Shown here piece after piece: positions 48,130-60,975 of a stretch of DNA of 64,000 bases; position 1 is the first letter of the stretch; every line of letters starts with the position of its first letter. The translations under genes were made by a program, and so were the position numbers. The DNA lies in contig CAJNDS010000364.1 in NCBI GenBank assembly GCA_905221605.1, positions 92,142 to 156,141 of the forward strand. Direction: 5' to 3'. The notes below the pieces were generated by a model that saw only the letters and a program-made list of their open reading frames with translations, was not told where the DNA came from and searched no databases. The DNA is from Symbiodinium natans (lineage: Eukaryota > Sar > Dinophyceae > Suessiales > Symbiodiniaceae).

Positions 48130-51100
48130 GCGCAGAACTTCACCCCATAAGTCGAGAGTTAGGTCGAGGCCTCGTAGCCGTCGCAGCGCATCAAACAAGA
48201 TGCCAGTGGTTCATCCTGCTCCTTTCGACCCACTCGAACCCGAAGGCCAACTGAACCCGACGCTGAAGCTGCTGCAACCTACTTTGCCTCAACAGCTGTC
48301 CTGACATAGACACCGAGGGCGTGCATCCCGGAGGCAAGAGCCTTCCAGCCTGCAACGACTAAAGCCAGTGGATGCGACAACTTCTCTGGATAAAGGTGCA
48401 TGGACTCAGCCTGGCCGTGAGCGCTTTCTCCGGCACCACTCTCGCACACCAGGCTCGGCACGCCTGCGCCCCTTCTGCAGCAGAAGGACCTGACAGTACA
48501 GGTTCTCGCGTCAGGGAAATGTAGTCATTGGGAAACGAAGATTCACAAAAGAATGCTCATGAAATCTTGAGTCCAGTCATTCACAGGCCCTCCTTCCGAA
48601 AAGGTGGAACGATGATCCGGCAACTATCAAAGGATTCGGACGCCATTCAATGCCTAATCAGAAACGATCATAATTCGGAAGCCGACTCGGGAGCCGATGA
48701 CTGCTTGAGACATGCGAAGTGCGAGAGGGTCCGGCTTTATCTCTTTCCTCAACCGCGATGGATGGGCATCCGCTCTTTGAGGTTCATAGGTCTAAAAACA
48801 TCGACCGTTCTGAATCGAAGCATGTTCATCGGCTCACCGTGCACGATGCCACCAACTGCTGCCAAACTCGGCGCCCGACATGGCGCACGAAGCCCAGCTC
48901 GCACCTGGGCACGAACTTACCAAGACCCTCAAGTTGGAAGTCCCTCTTCAAAAGCCAGGGACACCGGCCTGCTGGGCTGCCTCTATGGCTTGCAAGAGCT
49001 CGGGCCTTCAGCTGCCAGAGCATTCCAGATCCATCCCGTCGGCTTTGCTCTTCTCAGGTCGGGACTGGGATGGTAAGAAATCTGATTTGGCTGACTCAGC
49101 TGATTGGCTGTGTACAGCTTGCGCGCCTGAGCCCGGCCAGCTCAGAAGTCTCGAGGTACCGAAATGTCTCGGGATGTCCTCCCTTTCGGGGCACCCGACC
49201 GTCCTTTGAGACGAGTATGCCATGATCGGATCCGACCTCTTCTTCAGGGAGCATCCCCCGAGCTTCAGATGGGGTCATTGTGTTTGTCATACAAACTCTG
49301 CCGAACCACGCAAGTACTCAGAGACTGAGCGCACGGCCTTCACAAGGGAAGATGCAACAAGCTCCTGGAGTCAGAGAAGGCATCTTTGCAGGGCTGCATT
49401 GGCTCACACGTGCTGCCATGTGCCTCAACTGCTACAGTCTATAGGGTGCGCTTCTCTTTTCGTTTTTCCAAGCACCTGTGGCCTCACTCAAGCAGTTCAG
49501 AGACCGGGCATTCCAAGGCCGCGGGGTTGAGTAAATGAGCCACTCCTTGAAGATATCTGGAGACAAGTTCCACATAGCTACATACTTCCAAAAGGAGCAG
49601 GGACATCATGTTGGTTTGAACGTCGTGCCTGTGGATAGTCCCCTGTTGCCATGGCATAAAGCACATGTGAAACTGGGTGCGCGGGGAGGAGCCAGCCGCC
49701 CTACACCCTAAACGACCCAACGACCAAACCCTACATCCCAAACCCCACGCCCTTCAAGCCCCTTAAGCCCGCTAAACCCTAAACAAGCAAACCCTTAACC
49801 CTATAAACCCTTCAAACCCCTCAGGGTTCACATTCCAGGAGTGCTCAAGCCGCTGCTGCTCCGTGGACGGGCAATTCTGAAGGGTCGAGGTATCTGTCTT
49901 GGGTGGCCCTACGTGAAAAAGCAGCCGTGGGCCCGCGGCAGACGGGCGAAGCCACAGCAGGACGTGCTTCAGTAGAAGGCTTCAGCGGCATCCGGTAGGT
50001 CACCCCAATCAGTGCAGCGATAGAGATCAATCTGACCAGTGAAGCGATGCCAATCGTAGAAACGGAGAAGAACGGAAATACCTTGTCTCCGGCTCGTACG
50101 GGCGGCAAATCTGAGCAGCATGGCGCTGCAGGGGTGGCACAAGATCGTTTTGGACCGTTTGGGCAACGCGGGCCCATTTTAGGCTGCAGGGTCACGAATG
50201 GCACGGCTCGGGCTCACTCACTAGGGTCTCGCTGCCAAGATTGCGAACATGGAAAATCAAAAGACCCCGGCTGCAAAGTCCAAAACAAACAAAACCGCCG
50301 TACCTCCAAAGTTCCATACAAAACTTCTTGACAGGTGACGTCCCGAACCGTAAACCACCTTCGACAAGGCCTCTAGCTTTGGAGGCAGCGTGCTCTGAAC
50401 ATTCCTCCGGCGGCCACTTCAACTTCCGCACTGCCGCCGCTTTCGCAAAATTGTGCCACTGCCGGAGCATGGTTCATGGCAACAATCGCAGGACGACCTA
50501 AGCTACAGCCGTTCTTTGTAAAAATGAGGATCTGTCGCAGGATTCACAGGTTTCAGAAGGTGCTAGTTGCACTCATTCCCCGACAAGAACTTGAGGAAAT
50601 TGCCTCCTCTTTGTTCCATCAGCTACAGCTGTGGGATTTACCTGCAAGATCCAGCATGGCTCAAACGCTAGGGCTGTTACCTGGTAATGACCCCACCAAG
50701 ACCCCTCAGTCAAACACTTGACAAGGCACGATGGCTTGTAGCCAGGTTTGTTGTGTCCGAGGCAGTGGGGATGACACGTGATGCTGTGCAGATATCTCAT
50801 CTTCCGGCACTCCGGCCAGCTTCTCCTCTGAAGCTCGGCCCGACTCTCTTCCAGGCGGCCAATCCCGGACATCTTTCTGCAAAGGCCGCAGATGAGCATG
50901 TTGCACTTTCGGCACAATCACTCAGCAATCTGAGGATGGCAACCCTGTCGCAGAGGGGCACTTGTGCAGCTCTTCCTGTGTGCAACTTCATGACAGTTGC
51001 TGCGGGCTCGGGGCGTATGATGATGTGCTTCTGCTAAGTAGCTTCCTTTGCAGTGGTGACGTGGCGAAGCTCCTCCTGTGGGAGCCCTAGAAGTCTGAAG

Positions 51101-51790
51101 CAGTCTCGGTTCCCCTTTCGACGTTGCCAAAGACACAGAGTCAGCAAGATGCAAGATTCTCCGATTTGTGGCTAGCACGATGCTTTTTCGTGGCATCAGA
51201 TTCATCAGATTCATCATGTTGCAAGCTGTGGCATTTGCAGGCACGTGTAATGTCTCAAGAACAACAGCTGCCCACCAATGAGGAACCAATCCGCAACTCC
51301 GCCCAGGTTCATGAAGAGTCTGGTTGCAGAATCACTGATCGCATCTCGCCTTGTGACCACCATGATCGGAACACTCTCTCGTGGGATGGGGAATCCTTGA
51401 TGCAAGCATGCAGTGAAGCAGACAAACCGTGGAATACCCAAAACAAAACACATGCAGATCCAACCACGTGATTGACAGAATCTGCCAAACTCGAAATCTG
51501 GTGTCTTGCGGATACGTCAGAATCCTTGGGGCGCGGGGAAAGTCACCGACAAAGGTGTTACTTGCGGAAGAGAAGTATCTTCACCAAGCACACGGTAACT
51601 GGCAAATGAAGAAGCACGTTAAAGCAGATTTCAAAGCCACCCCGAAACAAGCAAAAAGAATATGTTAACTGATTTAACTGATGCGTTCTGCCTGATGAAT
51701 GAAGCCTGAGGCTCGGATTGGCCCCAAGTCCGACCGGTCCAGAACCTTTGAAGCTTCCATGCCCTCCAGCGCTGCCGTCAAGAGCAGCCT
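48130..51790. other. Mostly unassigned stretch
   Basis: Many medium-length frames on both strands and no recognisable domain. Minus-strand stretches at about 48830-49020 (EGLGKFVPRCELGFVRHVG) and 49970-50090 (RFYDWHRFTGQIDLYRC) are protein-like but unjoined. Degenerate CCCTAAA between 49706 and 49826. Confidence 0.4.
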
Positions 51791-51841
51791 GGAGACAACA
51801 GCACGTTGAGAGCACTCGCTAGATGTTGCTTCAGATTTTTC

Positions 51842-51871
51842 AACCCTAAACCCTAAACCCCTAAACCCTAC
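51842..51871 (-). repeat. CCCTAAA array
   Basis: Four units near the 3' end of the histidine-phosphatase gene. Confidence 0.9.
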
Positions 51872-51899
51872 ATTGCTTGCAGGTCTTAGTATCAGCACT

Positions 51900-54080
51900 T
51901 GCAGAAGCCACACAAGTGCGGCCGAGGTGCGTGGCCGTAGTTTGAAAGCAGATACAGAAAGCCCGAGTGCGACACAACCTGCAAAAACGGGCGTGAGCCC
52001 TGCAAGTTGCACACAAAAAGTCGACACCTTCTGAAATGGAGGCTGGACATTTTTCCAAGGCGCTGCCAGTCGTTTTGCCGAAGAAATCGGCTCTTCTGTG
52101 AAGACTCTCCTGGGCGCTTCAAGACCACACTTATGGCCCTTGGCATGCCGTTTCTTGATAACGGTTTTAGTTTTTCTGAGTTGATGTCTTCTGCTTGTGC
52201 AGGTCAGGGCTCAGCAGGAATCTTTGTGCTCGTTGGGCACAAGACTCCCGCAGCTCGCGATCCATCCCTGGTTGCCAAGCCTCATCCGAAGGAGATACTC
52301 GTGAGAAATCCACCTTGCAACTCTCACAGCAAGAAATGTCTCAAGTACATATATATACATACATATATTTGTCAATTTAGATATTTTCCGTATTTGTATT
52401 TGTTTGTACTTATCTATTCATTTCTTCATTTATGTATTTTACATGTATATATATGTATATATATATATATATATGTTTCTGGGCGATGATTTTGAGTACA
52501 TGCTTTTGTATATACTATATGCATGTATATGAACTCGTATATTTGATTACAGCAAGGCCGGTTTCCCTGGGCCTCAGGGAACTCGTCTTCCAGCTGTCCA
52601 ACAGGCGGGCGTGAGTTGTGCACTGACGCTGACACCAGCTCCCGAAGCTCCTGCGGGACAAGCAAAAAGCTTCGGCATCAAATTATGGCGAATGATAGGG
52701 TTTAGGGTTTAGGGTTTAGGGTTTAGGGTTTAGGGTTTAGAGTTTAGGGTTTAGGGATAGGGCTTAGGGCTTAGGCTTGGGGTTTAGGGTTTAAATGAAA
52801 GTGAGAAAGAACGAAGTGAATACAGTGAATGCACTAGGGAAGCAAACGAATGTAATGCATGAACGTATGAACGCAGTGTGAACGTATGGGCGAATATAAT
52901 ATACTAGAAGCCCGTATAAAAACCATAGTTTATTATGACGGGCCTTTGGTATAATTCGCCCATGTAAAAGCCCAAATTAAATATACTAAATTCACGCGTA
53001 AACTTGTAATTTAGTAAATTTAAGGGGCTTTTAGTACGTTCACTTCATTCCTAAACTGTGAAGAGAATTTAATATTGAATTTGTAAGGAACAAAGTGACG
53101 CACGAAATTCAATATGAAATGAACGTAACGCCCTTTTCCTTTTTCTTTTCTCCTTTTATTAGTCTTTTTTATCGCGCACGCAGTAAGCATATGATTCGTG
53201 CGGTCGCTCTCTTCTTTCTCTCCCTTACAATCATATCCTCACAGCGGTCCCCTTAAAGGCCCAAATGAAAAGAAGAGAAAAAGGAAGGGCTTTTAAGGGA
53301 GCGTGAGGACATGAGTGAAAGAGTGAGAGAAAAGACGAAGCGAAAGAACGAACACGCGCTGACTTCGTTTACTTGTTTCGTACTTTTTCACTTCTTTTTC
53401 TCTCTTCTTATTATTATTTTCCCGGCCGTTCACTTGGGTTTAGGGTTTAGGGATGCTGCATCTGATGCAAGTGGCGCATCACACCGAAAGCTAGTGCTTC
53501 CTCGAGGGCCAGGACGCAACCGCTTCTCGGCTGAAAAGCCAGAAGGGCAGTTCGCACACAGCGCCGTAGCGGTGAGGTCAGGACAATGTCGGGCCAGTCC
53601 GCATCCTCAAGACTCACTCAATTTTCACTCAGGCATGATATTGACAGTACTTTTTTTTGACATCTTTGCCATCCCACTCATGTCCGTCGCCACGTTTCGA
53701 CGAGACTCATTCTGCAGCCTCCTCGCAATGGCCGCTGCCTGCTCCTCGCCAAGCCTGGTCAGCCTCCCAAGTCAGCACAGTGGTTTGCTAAATAAATAAA
53801 AGAATAAGTAGATGCATATGTATATATACAAATATTTAAGTATAAAGAAGTGAGATATAAGTGAGATATATATATATATATATATACATAAGTGAATACA
53901 AATCTTAAGGTCTGAAAGGTCGCGAGATCGCTTGGGACCGTTTGGCCTGGAGTCCGCATATGTTGGAGCCGGCTCACCCTTTGCCACTTTTGCCAGCGCC
54001 ACATTGTGCTCGGCTTGGCCATGCCGGACGAAATGCACCGTCTTGGATAATGGTCTTGAACCTGGCGCTTGAAATCGCAT
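51900..54080 (-). CDS. Histidine phosphatase superfamily (phosphoglycerate-mutase-like) protein, at least six exons
   Basis: Uses a phosphohistidine intermediate to transfer or remove phosphate; substrate unknown. Exons, minus: 54080-53947 starts at ATG and carries KTVHFVRHGQAEHN, the RHG motif with the nucleophilic His; 53763-53694 has LTRLGEEQAAAIARRL; 53605-53501 has PDIVLTSPLRRCVRTALLAF; 52650-52573 has ELRELVSASVHNSRPP; 52313-about 52200 has VDFSRVSPSDEAWQPGMDRE and AQRAQRFLL; 51981-about 51900 has VVSHSGFLYLLSNYG, the second catalytic His. The first five are phase-consistent, with GC, GT, GA and GC donors. The exon 5 to 6 join and the C-terminal exon (perhaps near 51.8 kb) are uncertain. 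A second in-frame ATG 30 nt upstream of 54080 would lengthen the N-terminus by ten residues. Cytosolic enzyme by default; no targeting signal is obvious. Confidence 0.87.
52698..52790 (+). repeat. TTTAGGG array in histidine-phosphatase intron 52651-53500
   Basis: About ten units, ending 48 nt before the acceptor; C-rich in gene sense. A two-unit remnant (53437-53453) lies near the donor of the same intron. Confidence 0.95.
52796..53405. other. AT-rich insert in the histidine-phosphatase intron, possibly an element with imperfect inverted ends
   Basis: The ends resemble each other in inverted orientation (AAGTGAGAAAGAACGAAGTG against AAGTGAAAAAGTACGAAAC-type). The interior has local inverted repeats (TTGAATTTGTAAGG and AAATTCAATATG). 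No coding capacity. Confidence 0.4.
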
Positions 54081-56089
54081 TGTGCTCTGTGAATGTCTAT
54101 CTTGCATATGGATGCCATCGATAGCAAGAGCTCTGAATTGCAGCCAGTTAGCAACTCTCATATGGCAGCACTTGCACCTGAGCCGGCGACAAGTCCAGTC
54201 CTGGTGCGATGGTCTGAAATGGTGATAAGTTGTAATTGAGGGTACGCAAAGGTTTCCAACGGCATGAGCTGGGCAAGTCCTGCTTGCTTCGCCAAGAGTA
54301 TCGTGCATAAACTGCAGAATACATGCCTCGCTGCCCAGCAGTGCGTTTGCTGCAAGGCACCATCAAAACGACCGTGACAAGAGCCCAAAATGACCCCAAT
54401 TCTTCCCTTGGTCTGGCTGCCAACGCTTGCCATGCATCCGCTTCCGCAGGAGTCTTTGGGCATCCACCATGCTCCATCTCTGCATGCTAGAGCTGCTAAG
54501 ATGGCGAAAGGCGCCTACCAACAAACCAAAAAGAGAAGCCTTGCACAGCGACAAGGCTGGGAGATGCTGCAGCATTCGTCAGGGAAGCTCAGCATGCAGT
54601 GTTGGCCCGAGGTGACAACCAAAGCAAAAGGTGGCCCAAAAATGGCCAAAAAAAGGGTGGCAAAAGTGGGGCCTGTCCTTGTGCGGGATGGCATTGCCTG
54701 ATGCCGCGCTGATCCAACGGCCAGCATGTTCAGGAAGCTGCAGCAAGCGCAGCATTCCAGAAATATTTCCAGGAACACACTGGGCAATCCCCACTGAGTG
54801 CCGCGCTGCCGCTACTACCAGGCCAGGAAAGCTAGCAAAGCAAGCTAGTGCCCCAAGAAACTTGCCTGGATGGAGCATTGCCCGTCATGAGCTGCGGCGG
54901 CGAACAAGCTGCATGCTTCCACGAAACCCATCAAGCACAGCTACGCTGCTGCGTACGAACGACATGTTTCCTGTTGCTTTTAACTGCTCAAAAGCAAAAT
55001 TGAGCTATGCGTTCTGCCACATGTGCCGGATCTTTTCTCATTGCGTTCAAAGACCCGACTACGCCGGACCGTTTCCACCGCTGTTGTCCCTCACTCTGCA
55101 GGGAAGCTGCTTTATGAATCCGAAGCGTTGCAGAAGTGTCGTTGGAGCTGACCGAGAACCGCAGCATGTCCAACAAAACGATGGTGCCGAGTTGATTCTC
55201 CTTGGTGTCGGGCACTGTCTGCCTCCACCTTCCCGATGCCTGCACAGGCCACACCAAGAAGTTCCTGGCATTCCCCGTGTCTGACAGCCCCACTCGGGCC
55301 CTCGTCGGCGCTGTGCTCGTAGGCATAGCGCACAGAAATGAGTGTTGTCTTCGCAGGTAGGACTGGTGAGCAAGAGGCGCCATGGTGCTGCAAGCAATGG
55401 TGGACAGCCATGCCTCGCACGTTCAGCCTGTCCAAGCCACTCATACCCTTGGGCCAGAGAGCTAAAACCGGAAGTGTTTGTGACTTGGCGGAGGTGGCGG
55501 CGGTGGCCGGCTTCGAATCGGGTTGGTCGGCTCCCGAGAGTCTTCCGGAAGAGATCTCAGAATGTCCTGACACTGGCTCATGGCTTCCTGGACTGCGCAG
55601 GCCGCTGGCGCGATCACAACAATCAAGCGACCCGAGGTCTCAAATGGCCGGCAACTGAGCCGAAGGCCGCACAAAGCCAGCTGTTGCTGCGGTAGGGCCC
55701 GAATCACAAATGTTTGGTTCATGTAAGTCTCAGCCCAGGCATGCTCTCCTGCCCAGCAAGACAGCATGGGCATCGATTGCTCCTGACCCCGATGGTTGTA
55801 CCAATGAGCCGCAGCACCAAGGCCTCCCAGGAGCCCCGCAGCACCTCCCAGCGCCAGGACAATCCGGTCATCTTCTCCCACGCGGCCATGACAGCCCCAC
55901 CGGCCCCTGCCACTTCCCTGGCGTGTGGCCCAGGCCACACAGTCCTCGGGAACCAGCTGGCAATGGTTGCTTGGGTAGACGACGAGCCGCAGGGCGGGCA
56001 GCATGCCGCCAGGACTGGGTAGCTCAAGCCTTACATAGGTGCAAGCTCTCCACTCAGGTGTGAATCTTGATTCATCATTTCAATGGGTT
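54081..56089. other. Upstream flank of the histidine phosphatase, unassigned frames
   Basis: Minus-strand frames at 54988-55383 and 55462-56004 (the latter 180 codons with IVLALGGAAGLLGGLGAAAH, a possible membrane segment, and a C-terminal proline run) look partly coding, but other frames overlap them and no family is recognised. Confidence 0.4.
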
Positions 56090-56186
56090 GGGACGCTTCC
56101 CCCCTTTACTGACAGTCCTTAATGGGATTATAGTACCCCCGACTATCACCTCTTTTAAGGACTGTTAGTATAAGGGGGAACATCCC
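56090..56186. mobile_element. MITE-like element D (97 bp)
   Basis: Ends GGGACGCTTCCCCCCTTTAC and rightmost TATAAGGGGGAACATCCC are inverted copies. ACAGTCCTTAA and TTAAGGACTGT are perfect inner arms, so the whole forms a hairpin with a short AT/C loop. Confidence 0.8.
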
Positions 56187-58640
56187 GACAGGGCACCCTT
56201 CAATGTGCCGTACTTCCGACATGTTCCTACACTGACCAGGAAGAGACACACGTCGAAGTCAGTCATCGTGAGGGTCCTTTGCGGAAGGTCCACGGTCGCA
56301 CTGGCCGCCGGTGGCCCCGCGGCTTCAAGAGACATCATTGCCCGGATCATCCTGACATGGCATCAGCAACTTCGTCAAGTGAAAGTCGCGCGTGCTCACC
56401 GCTGTTTATGGTCAGGGGACACGGAGAGTCAGCGCCAACATCCGCCAATCAACAAAACACTTCAGAAAAAAAGAAACACTTGGCCCTTTAAATGCCCATT
56501 GCCAGGCCAAGGCTCTCCTCACTAGGCTCAGCCTCGGTCGGGATCTGCCAGTGACTGCCGCCGTCACCTTCACACGTTGCCGAGACCCCCAAGAGACCCA
56601 ACAAACCCTGAGCTCCAGCAAAAGCACATCGGTGCACATCGCAAGAATACATCGCCGAAACATCCCTGCCTTTGCCAGTCTCCAAGCGAAAGCCCAGTGC
56701 ATGCAAGGCCTGCACAAGCTCTTCATGAAAAGCAGCAGACTCGAAACAAACTCAAGGAGTATTTCCTTGCTCTCCTTGCAGCTGTCACAGCCTCTTCTCT
56801 CACGAAAGGGTGTTCAGGCACTTCCAGTGCTTGACTGTAACACTTCTTTCAAAAGATTCCGAAGCCAAGGCCTGGCATGCGAGATCGTAGCTGCTTTTCG
56901 TGCGTGCCCGGACAGTATCGTCACGCAGCCGACGGAACTTCAACTTCTCCTGGCAAGCAGTTTACATGCCATGGGCACCCAAAAAAAAATCCTGCACACC
57001 GCGACATACCGCGACCCGAAGCCTCGCATGTCGACTGCGCGCCCGAGGAGGCAAGGTTCTGCGCAACAGTCATGAGCAGCTTGCGCGTGGCCTGAGCTGC
57101 ACCGTCGGAACGCACCGCATGTGTTCACCAGGGATGTAAGGGCTCGCTTCAAGATGAACCGAAACTCTCCTTCATGAGAAGCTGCGTCTGAAGCTGCAGC
57201 AAGGCGTTGGCGAAGATCCTCACATGCACCAAGGATGCTGGCGGAAGCAGAGGGGTACTCTGCTGCTCAGCTGTGCCTGGTCCGTGTGGTCAGTGTTGCC
57301 AAGGCTGAGGAGGATGGCCTGAACACGGTGCTCCAGATGCTACTCTCGGAGCCCCTTGAGGAGCAGCTACCATTCCTGTGCCTGCTGAAGTTCAGCGTCC
57401 TCCTCTTCCATGGCACGAGGCCACTGCGAAAACACACTTGAAAAGCAGGCACTCTGTAACTCTGTAGAAACATCCCTTGAGCCAAAGCGGCCGAAAATAT
57501 CAAACTGCTAAGATGCGCGTGAACTGCTGGAGATGCGTCGAAAAGGCTGACCTATCAATAACTCATAGACTTGCAGCTGAAACAGAGAGGCACTTTGCGC
57601 CGTTCGAGGAATGTTCAAGCCACAGAACAGCACTCCTGTGCCCAAAGCTGCTTTAAAAGCACTGGGATGTCAGCATCTTACGAAGAAAAATTAGAGTAAC
57701 TGGGTCACGGTCGCTCGCTGGATTTCTCCCTAGGGCCATGTGTTGGCTGCAGCCTATAGTACAGCGTGGTGTCTAGAACCCTGGCTTCGAGTGCAGTGTC
57801 TCTCACGTCTACCAAGTGCCCCGGAGGTGCGAGCAACCCCGAGCGTGCGCGATTATGCACACGAAAATTATACACAACGTACACGATGTGAACGTTATGA
57901 AGGAAACTTATTCGTGGCTCCCGCACGAAAAGGATCTCTCAGCTCAGAACGGACGTCTGCCAGATGCAAGCGATGGCCTCACTTCAGGCAAGCGTGGCTG
58001 GCATGAGAATGATCCTTGATTCCTGCATTGCTGGCAGAACGCACCAGAGCATCGAGCAGGGTGGGTCAATGACGCTTGAAGCCGCTTGAAGGTCATGCAT
58101 GTCAGCATTACATCCACGAACTTAGGAAGGAGGAGGTTGCGTGTGCGGCTCTCCTAGCGTCGGGGGCCATGGACAAGCGGCCACCGACCGGCCACGGCAA
58201 TCTCGTTCACAAGTCTGCTTCCATCCCGGTGGGTCATGCTGCTTCTAGCGGGTGCCCGCTTCTGAAATTCTTCCATCCAAGGCACGCTGCGCAGCATATC
58301 TGGATCGCGCCCCAGATGCCTTGAAGCACAGATCTTCGGCTTCAAAGGTGCTCTGACATGCTCTCAGGCAAGAGATGCAGTTCTGCAGATCTTGTTCTGA
58401 CACATGCAATGCTCGACAGACTGCTAATAGAAATGTGCAAGGTGTTCAACTTTCACCCGTAATTCGACATTCTGCGATGACTCACGACAAGCTCTCTCCC
58501 AGGTGCACGTAGTTCGGTGGATAAGGAGGAAGTGACAGAGCAGGCCAGTGGGTCCATCGCTGGTTGTCCAGCTGCCATCAAGCAGTCCACGCAAATGCCT
58601 CACACCGGGAAGCTCGGGACAGTTTCATCAGCTTCGGCTT
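56187..58640. other. Unassigned stretch
   Basis: Minus-strand pieces at about 56590-56740 (EELVQALHALGFRLETGKG) and 56840-56960 (RARTKSSYDLACQALASES) are protein-like. Plus 57235-57441 is open with an amphipathic sequence. None could be joined or identified. Confidence 0.35.
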
Positions 58641-58646
58641 TGTCAC

Positions 58647-58866
58647 CCTAAACCCTAAACCCTAAACCCTGAACCCTAAACCCTAAACCCTAAACACCAA
58701 CTCCGAGGTCGGAGCAGGGCTTCTTTGCGTGGTGGACTTGTGCTAGCTTCGGCCTTAGATACGAACCCGTGCCCTTCGCTACACGGGTTTAGGGTTTCGG
58801 GTTTAGGGCTTAGGGTTTAGGGTTTAGGGTTTAGGGTCTAGGGTTTAGGGTTTAGGGTTTAGGGTT
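58647..58866. repeat. Two telomere-type arrays in opposite orientation (58647-58696 CCCTAAA; 58787-58866 TTTAGGG)
   Basis: Seven CCCTAAA units, about 90 bp of unique DNA, then about 11 TTTAGGG units: an inverted pair able to form a stem-loop. Confidence 0.95.
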
Positions 58867-58872
58867 GGTGGA

Positions 58873-58964
58873 GGTCAAAATATTAGGGTCCCTTTTTGAG
58901 TGCCCTAAATATTCGGTGCCGCATTTTGAATAGGGATCCAAAATTTGTGGACCATAATTTTGAC
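58873..58964. mobile_element. MITE-like element E (92 bp)
   Basis: Ends GTCAAAATATTAGGGTCC and GGACCATAATTTTGAC are imperfect inverted repeats. Directly adjacent to the TTTAGGG array ending at 58866. Confidence 0.7.
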
Positions 58965-59540
58965 AGCCGCCCAAATATGATCTCAGCACACTCCAGGGCT
59001 GTACCCCGGTGCCTGCGCCGACCTACTTTGCAAAACCCTGGCAAAACCTTGTGCTCGAAGCGTAGCCATGATCATCCCGGGAGCTGATAATCTGGCAGTC
59101 GTGGCAAATCACGGTCAGCTCGAAAGCCATGATGCATCCTCCAGGAAACCACGGCCTGCAACGAATGACGCGGCTCACAAACTGGTCATGCTCTTGCTAC
59201 GCAAAACGCGTTGTAACAAATCTTGCCTCCACTGATTTACCTCCAGCATGCCGCATCCGAATTGAAGATATTGACCTCACCAGACATGTTCTGAGAATGC
59301 GCACAATTGGCATTGCTGTGCTCTTGACTACAGGACTCTCGACACTTTGTGCATGTCAGCCCTTTTCGTTCACAGGCCAGCAAGTCTGGCGCCACAAAAA
59401 AACACGTGACACATACTCATTCATGGACATGAAGCCGGCTTGCTGCATCATGCCCGGCCTGCGTTGAAAGTGCTTCTTCCTCTTGGCTTTGACGTCCGGG
59501 TTTGTGGAGACAAGGAATCGGCAGAATGCTTTGGGACAAT

Positions 59541-59710
59541 CAGCCACAGCTTCGGGCAGGGAGACAGGTGGCACAGTGGAAGGCCGCCCGAGCTCATGTT
59601 GCACGTCATGTGCTTCGGAAGCAACAGCCACAGCTTCGGGCCGGGAGATGGGCGGCACGGTGGAAGGCCGCCGGGGCCCAGGTCGCACATCATGTGCTTC
59701 CCAAGCAACA
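59541..59710. repeat. Two-copy tandem repeat, 84-bp unit
   Basis: CAGCCACAGCTTCGGGC starts at 59541 and again at 59625; the copies share GGCACGGTGGAAGGCCGCC and TCATGTGCTTC. The unit is a multiple of three, and frames are open on both strands. Confidence 0.85.
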
Positions 59711-60094
59711 TGTCCCGGAGCCACCATAACTTCACGATACAGCGGGTGCTCCCGATTCGCCTCAGCAAGCTGCACATCAACAACTTGAAGCGCCTACTCA
59801 TTGAGGTCCGGTGAGGAAGGAATGCGAAACAGCCACACACCAAAAAACAACAAACCCGAAGATACAGCACTGCTGCCACCATTGCTTTCTGGCCAGTGCA
59901 CTTTATCAAAGCAACCCATATGATTCAGAATCACACACACACACACACACACCGTCTCATCGCAACAAGCAACCATGGGGATTTCCGATTTCTGAATGAG
60001 TCGATAGTCATGCATAAAATTGCCCGAAAATGCCCGATTAAAGCAAGCCCAAGCTAAGACCATCAATCTCATGCAAGACACGGGTGAGTGTCCA

Positions 60095-60275
60095 GCTGCA
60101 TCAACTTTGGGTAGCAGTGGAGCTCCAGCTGCATCAACCCAAACCACAGTTCCAGCAGCATCAACCCGAGGTACCAGTGCAGTTCCAGCAGAATCAACCC
60201 AGGGTCCCGATGGAGTTCTAGCGGCATCAACCCTGGGTACCAGTGGAGTCCCAGCTGCATCAACCACAGGAACTA
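60095..60275. repeat. 30-bp minisatellite, six units
   Basis: The unit resembles GGTACCAGTGGAGTTCCAGC followed by TGCATCAACC. On the plus strand it encodes a ten-residue repeat (PAASTLGTSG type) within an open frame 60020-60430, possibly an exon, but the minus strand is open as well. Confidence 0.85.
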
Positions 60276-60329
60276 GTGGAGTGGAGCTTTCTGTGGAAGA
60301 GCATGCCGTCGAGGCAGACCACGGGGCAG

Positions 60330-60640
60330 CCTGCTCAGAAATTTACATCATTCGATACCCAGGCATTCTCAACATACTCACGGTACTGCCTCGGATACTT
60401 CGGAAACCACAGGCTTCTCCACATCCATGAAACCGTCATATTCGTCACAGTCACTCCCATCTGCCTCCTGACAGCACCATGAAGCCTGTTTGGCACTCGT
60501 GCCGTGTCTGCCACACACTCATCATTCGCTCCTGCTGCCTCTCTGACAATGTGGGCATCAGATTGAGAACATCTTTCCACATCTCGCGCTTCTGCGCCTG
60601 CAGGCTTTGTCAACCCCACACTAGCTTTACTCAGAGCGCA
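60330..60640 (-). CDS. Coding-like stretch, frames conflict
   Basis: Three minus-strand frames each show plausible segments: DVLNLMPTLSERQQERMM, SDCDEYDGFMDVEKPVVSEV and a longer one with RVPNRLHGAVRRQMG. They cannot all be right, so the exon structure is unresolved. Confidence 0.3.
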
Positions 60641-60689
60641 AGCGAAGACAAGGCTTAAGCCAGGTTGGCTCAAGGTAATGTCTGTATAC

Positions 60690-60975
60690 CATGCTATGCA
60701 TGTAATGTATGTAGTGTCTGTAATGCAAGCAATGTATTTAATGTAAGCAATGCATGTAATGTATGTAATGTATGTAATGTATGTAATGTATGTAATGTAT
60801 GTAATGTATGTAATGTATGTAATGTATGTAATGTATGTAATGTATGTAATGTATGTAATGTATGTAATGTATGTAATGTATGTAATGTATCTAATGTATG
60901 TAAGGTATGTACTGTATGCACTGTATGTAATGTATGTAATGTATGTAATGTATGTAATGTATGTAATGTATGTAA
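60690..60975. repeat. 9-bp minisatellite, unit TGTAATGTA
   Basis: About 30 units. Opens long spurious frames on both strands (ITY and CNV repeats). Confidence 0.97.

Noticed and set aside
57477-57490. Spliced-leader relic (CTTGAGCCAAA, reverse complement of the dinoflagellate leader end)
   Set aside because: Only 11 consecutive bases match; the CATTTT core that should follow is absent, so chance is likely.
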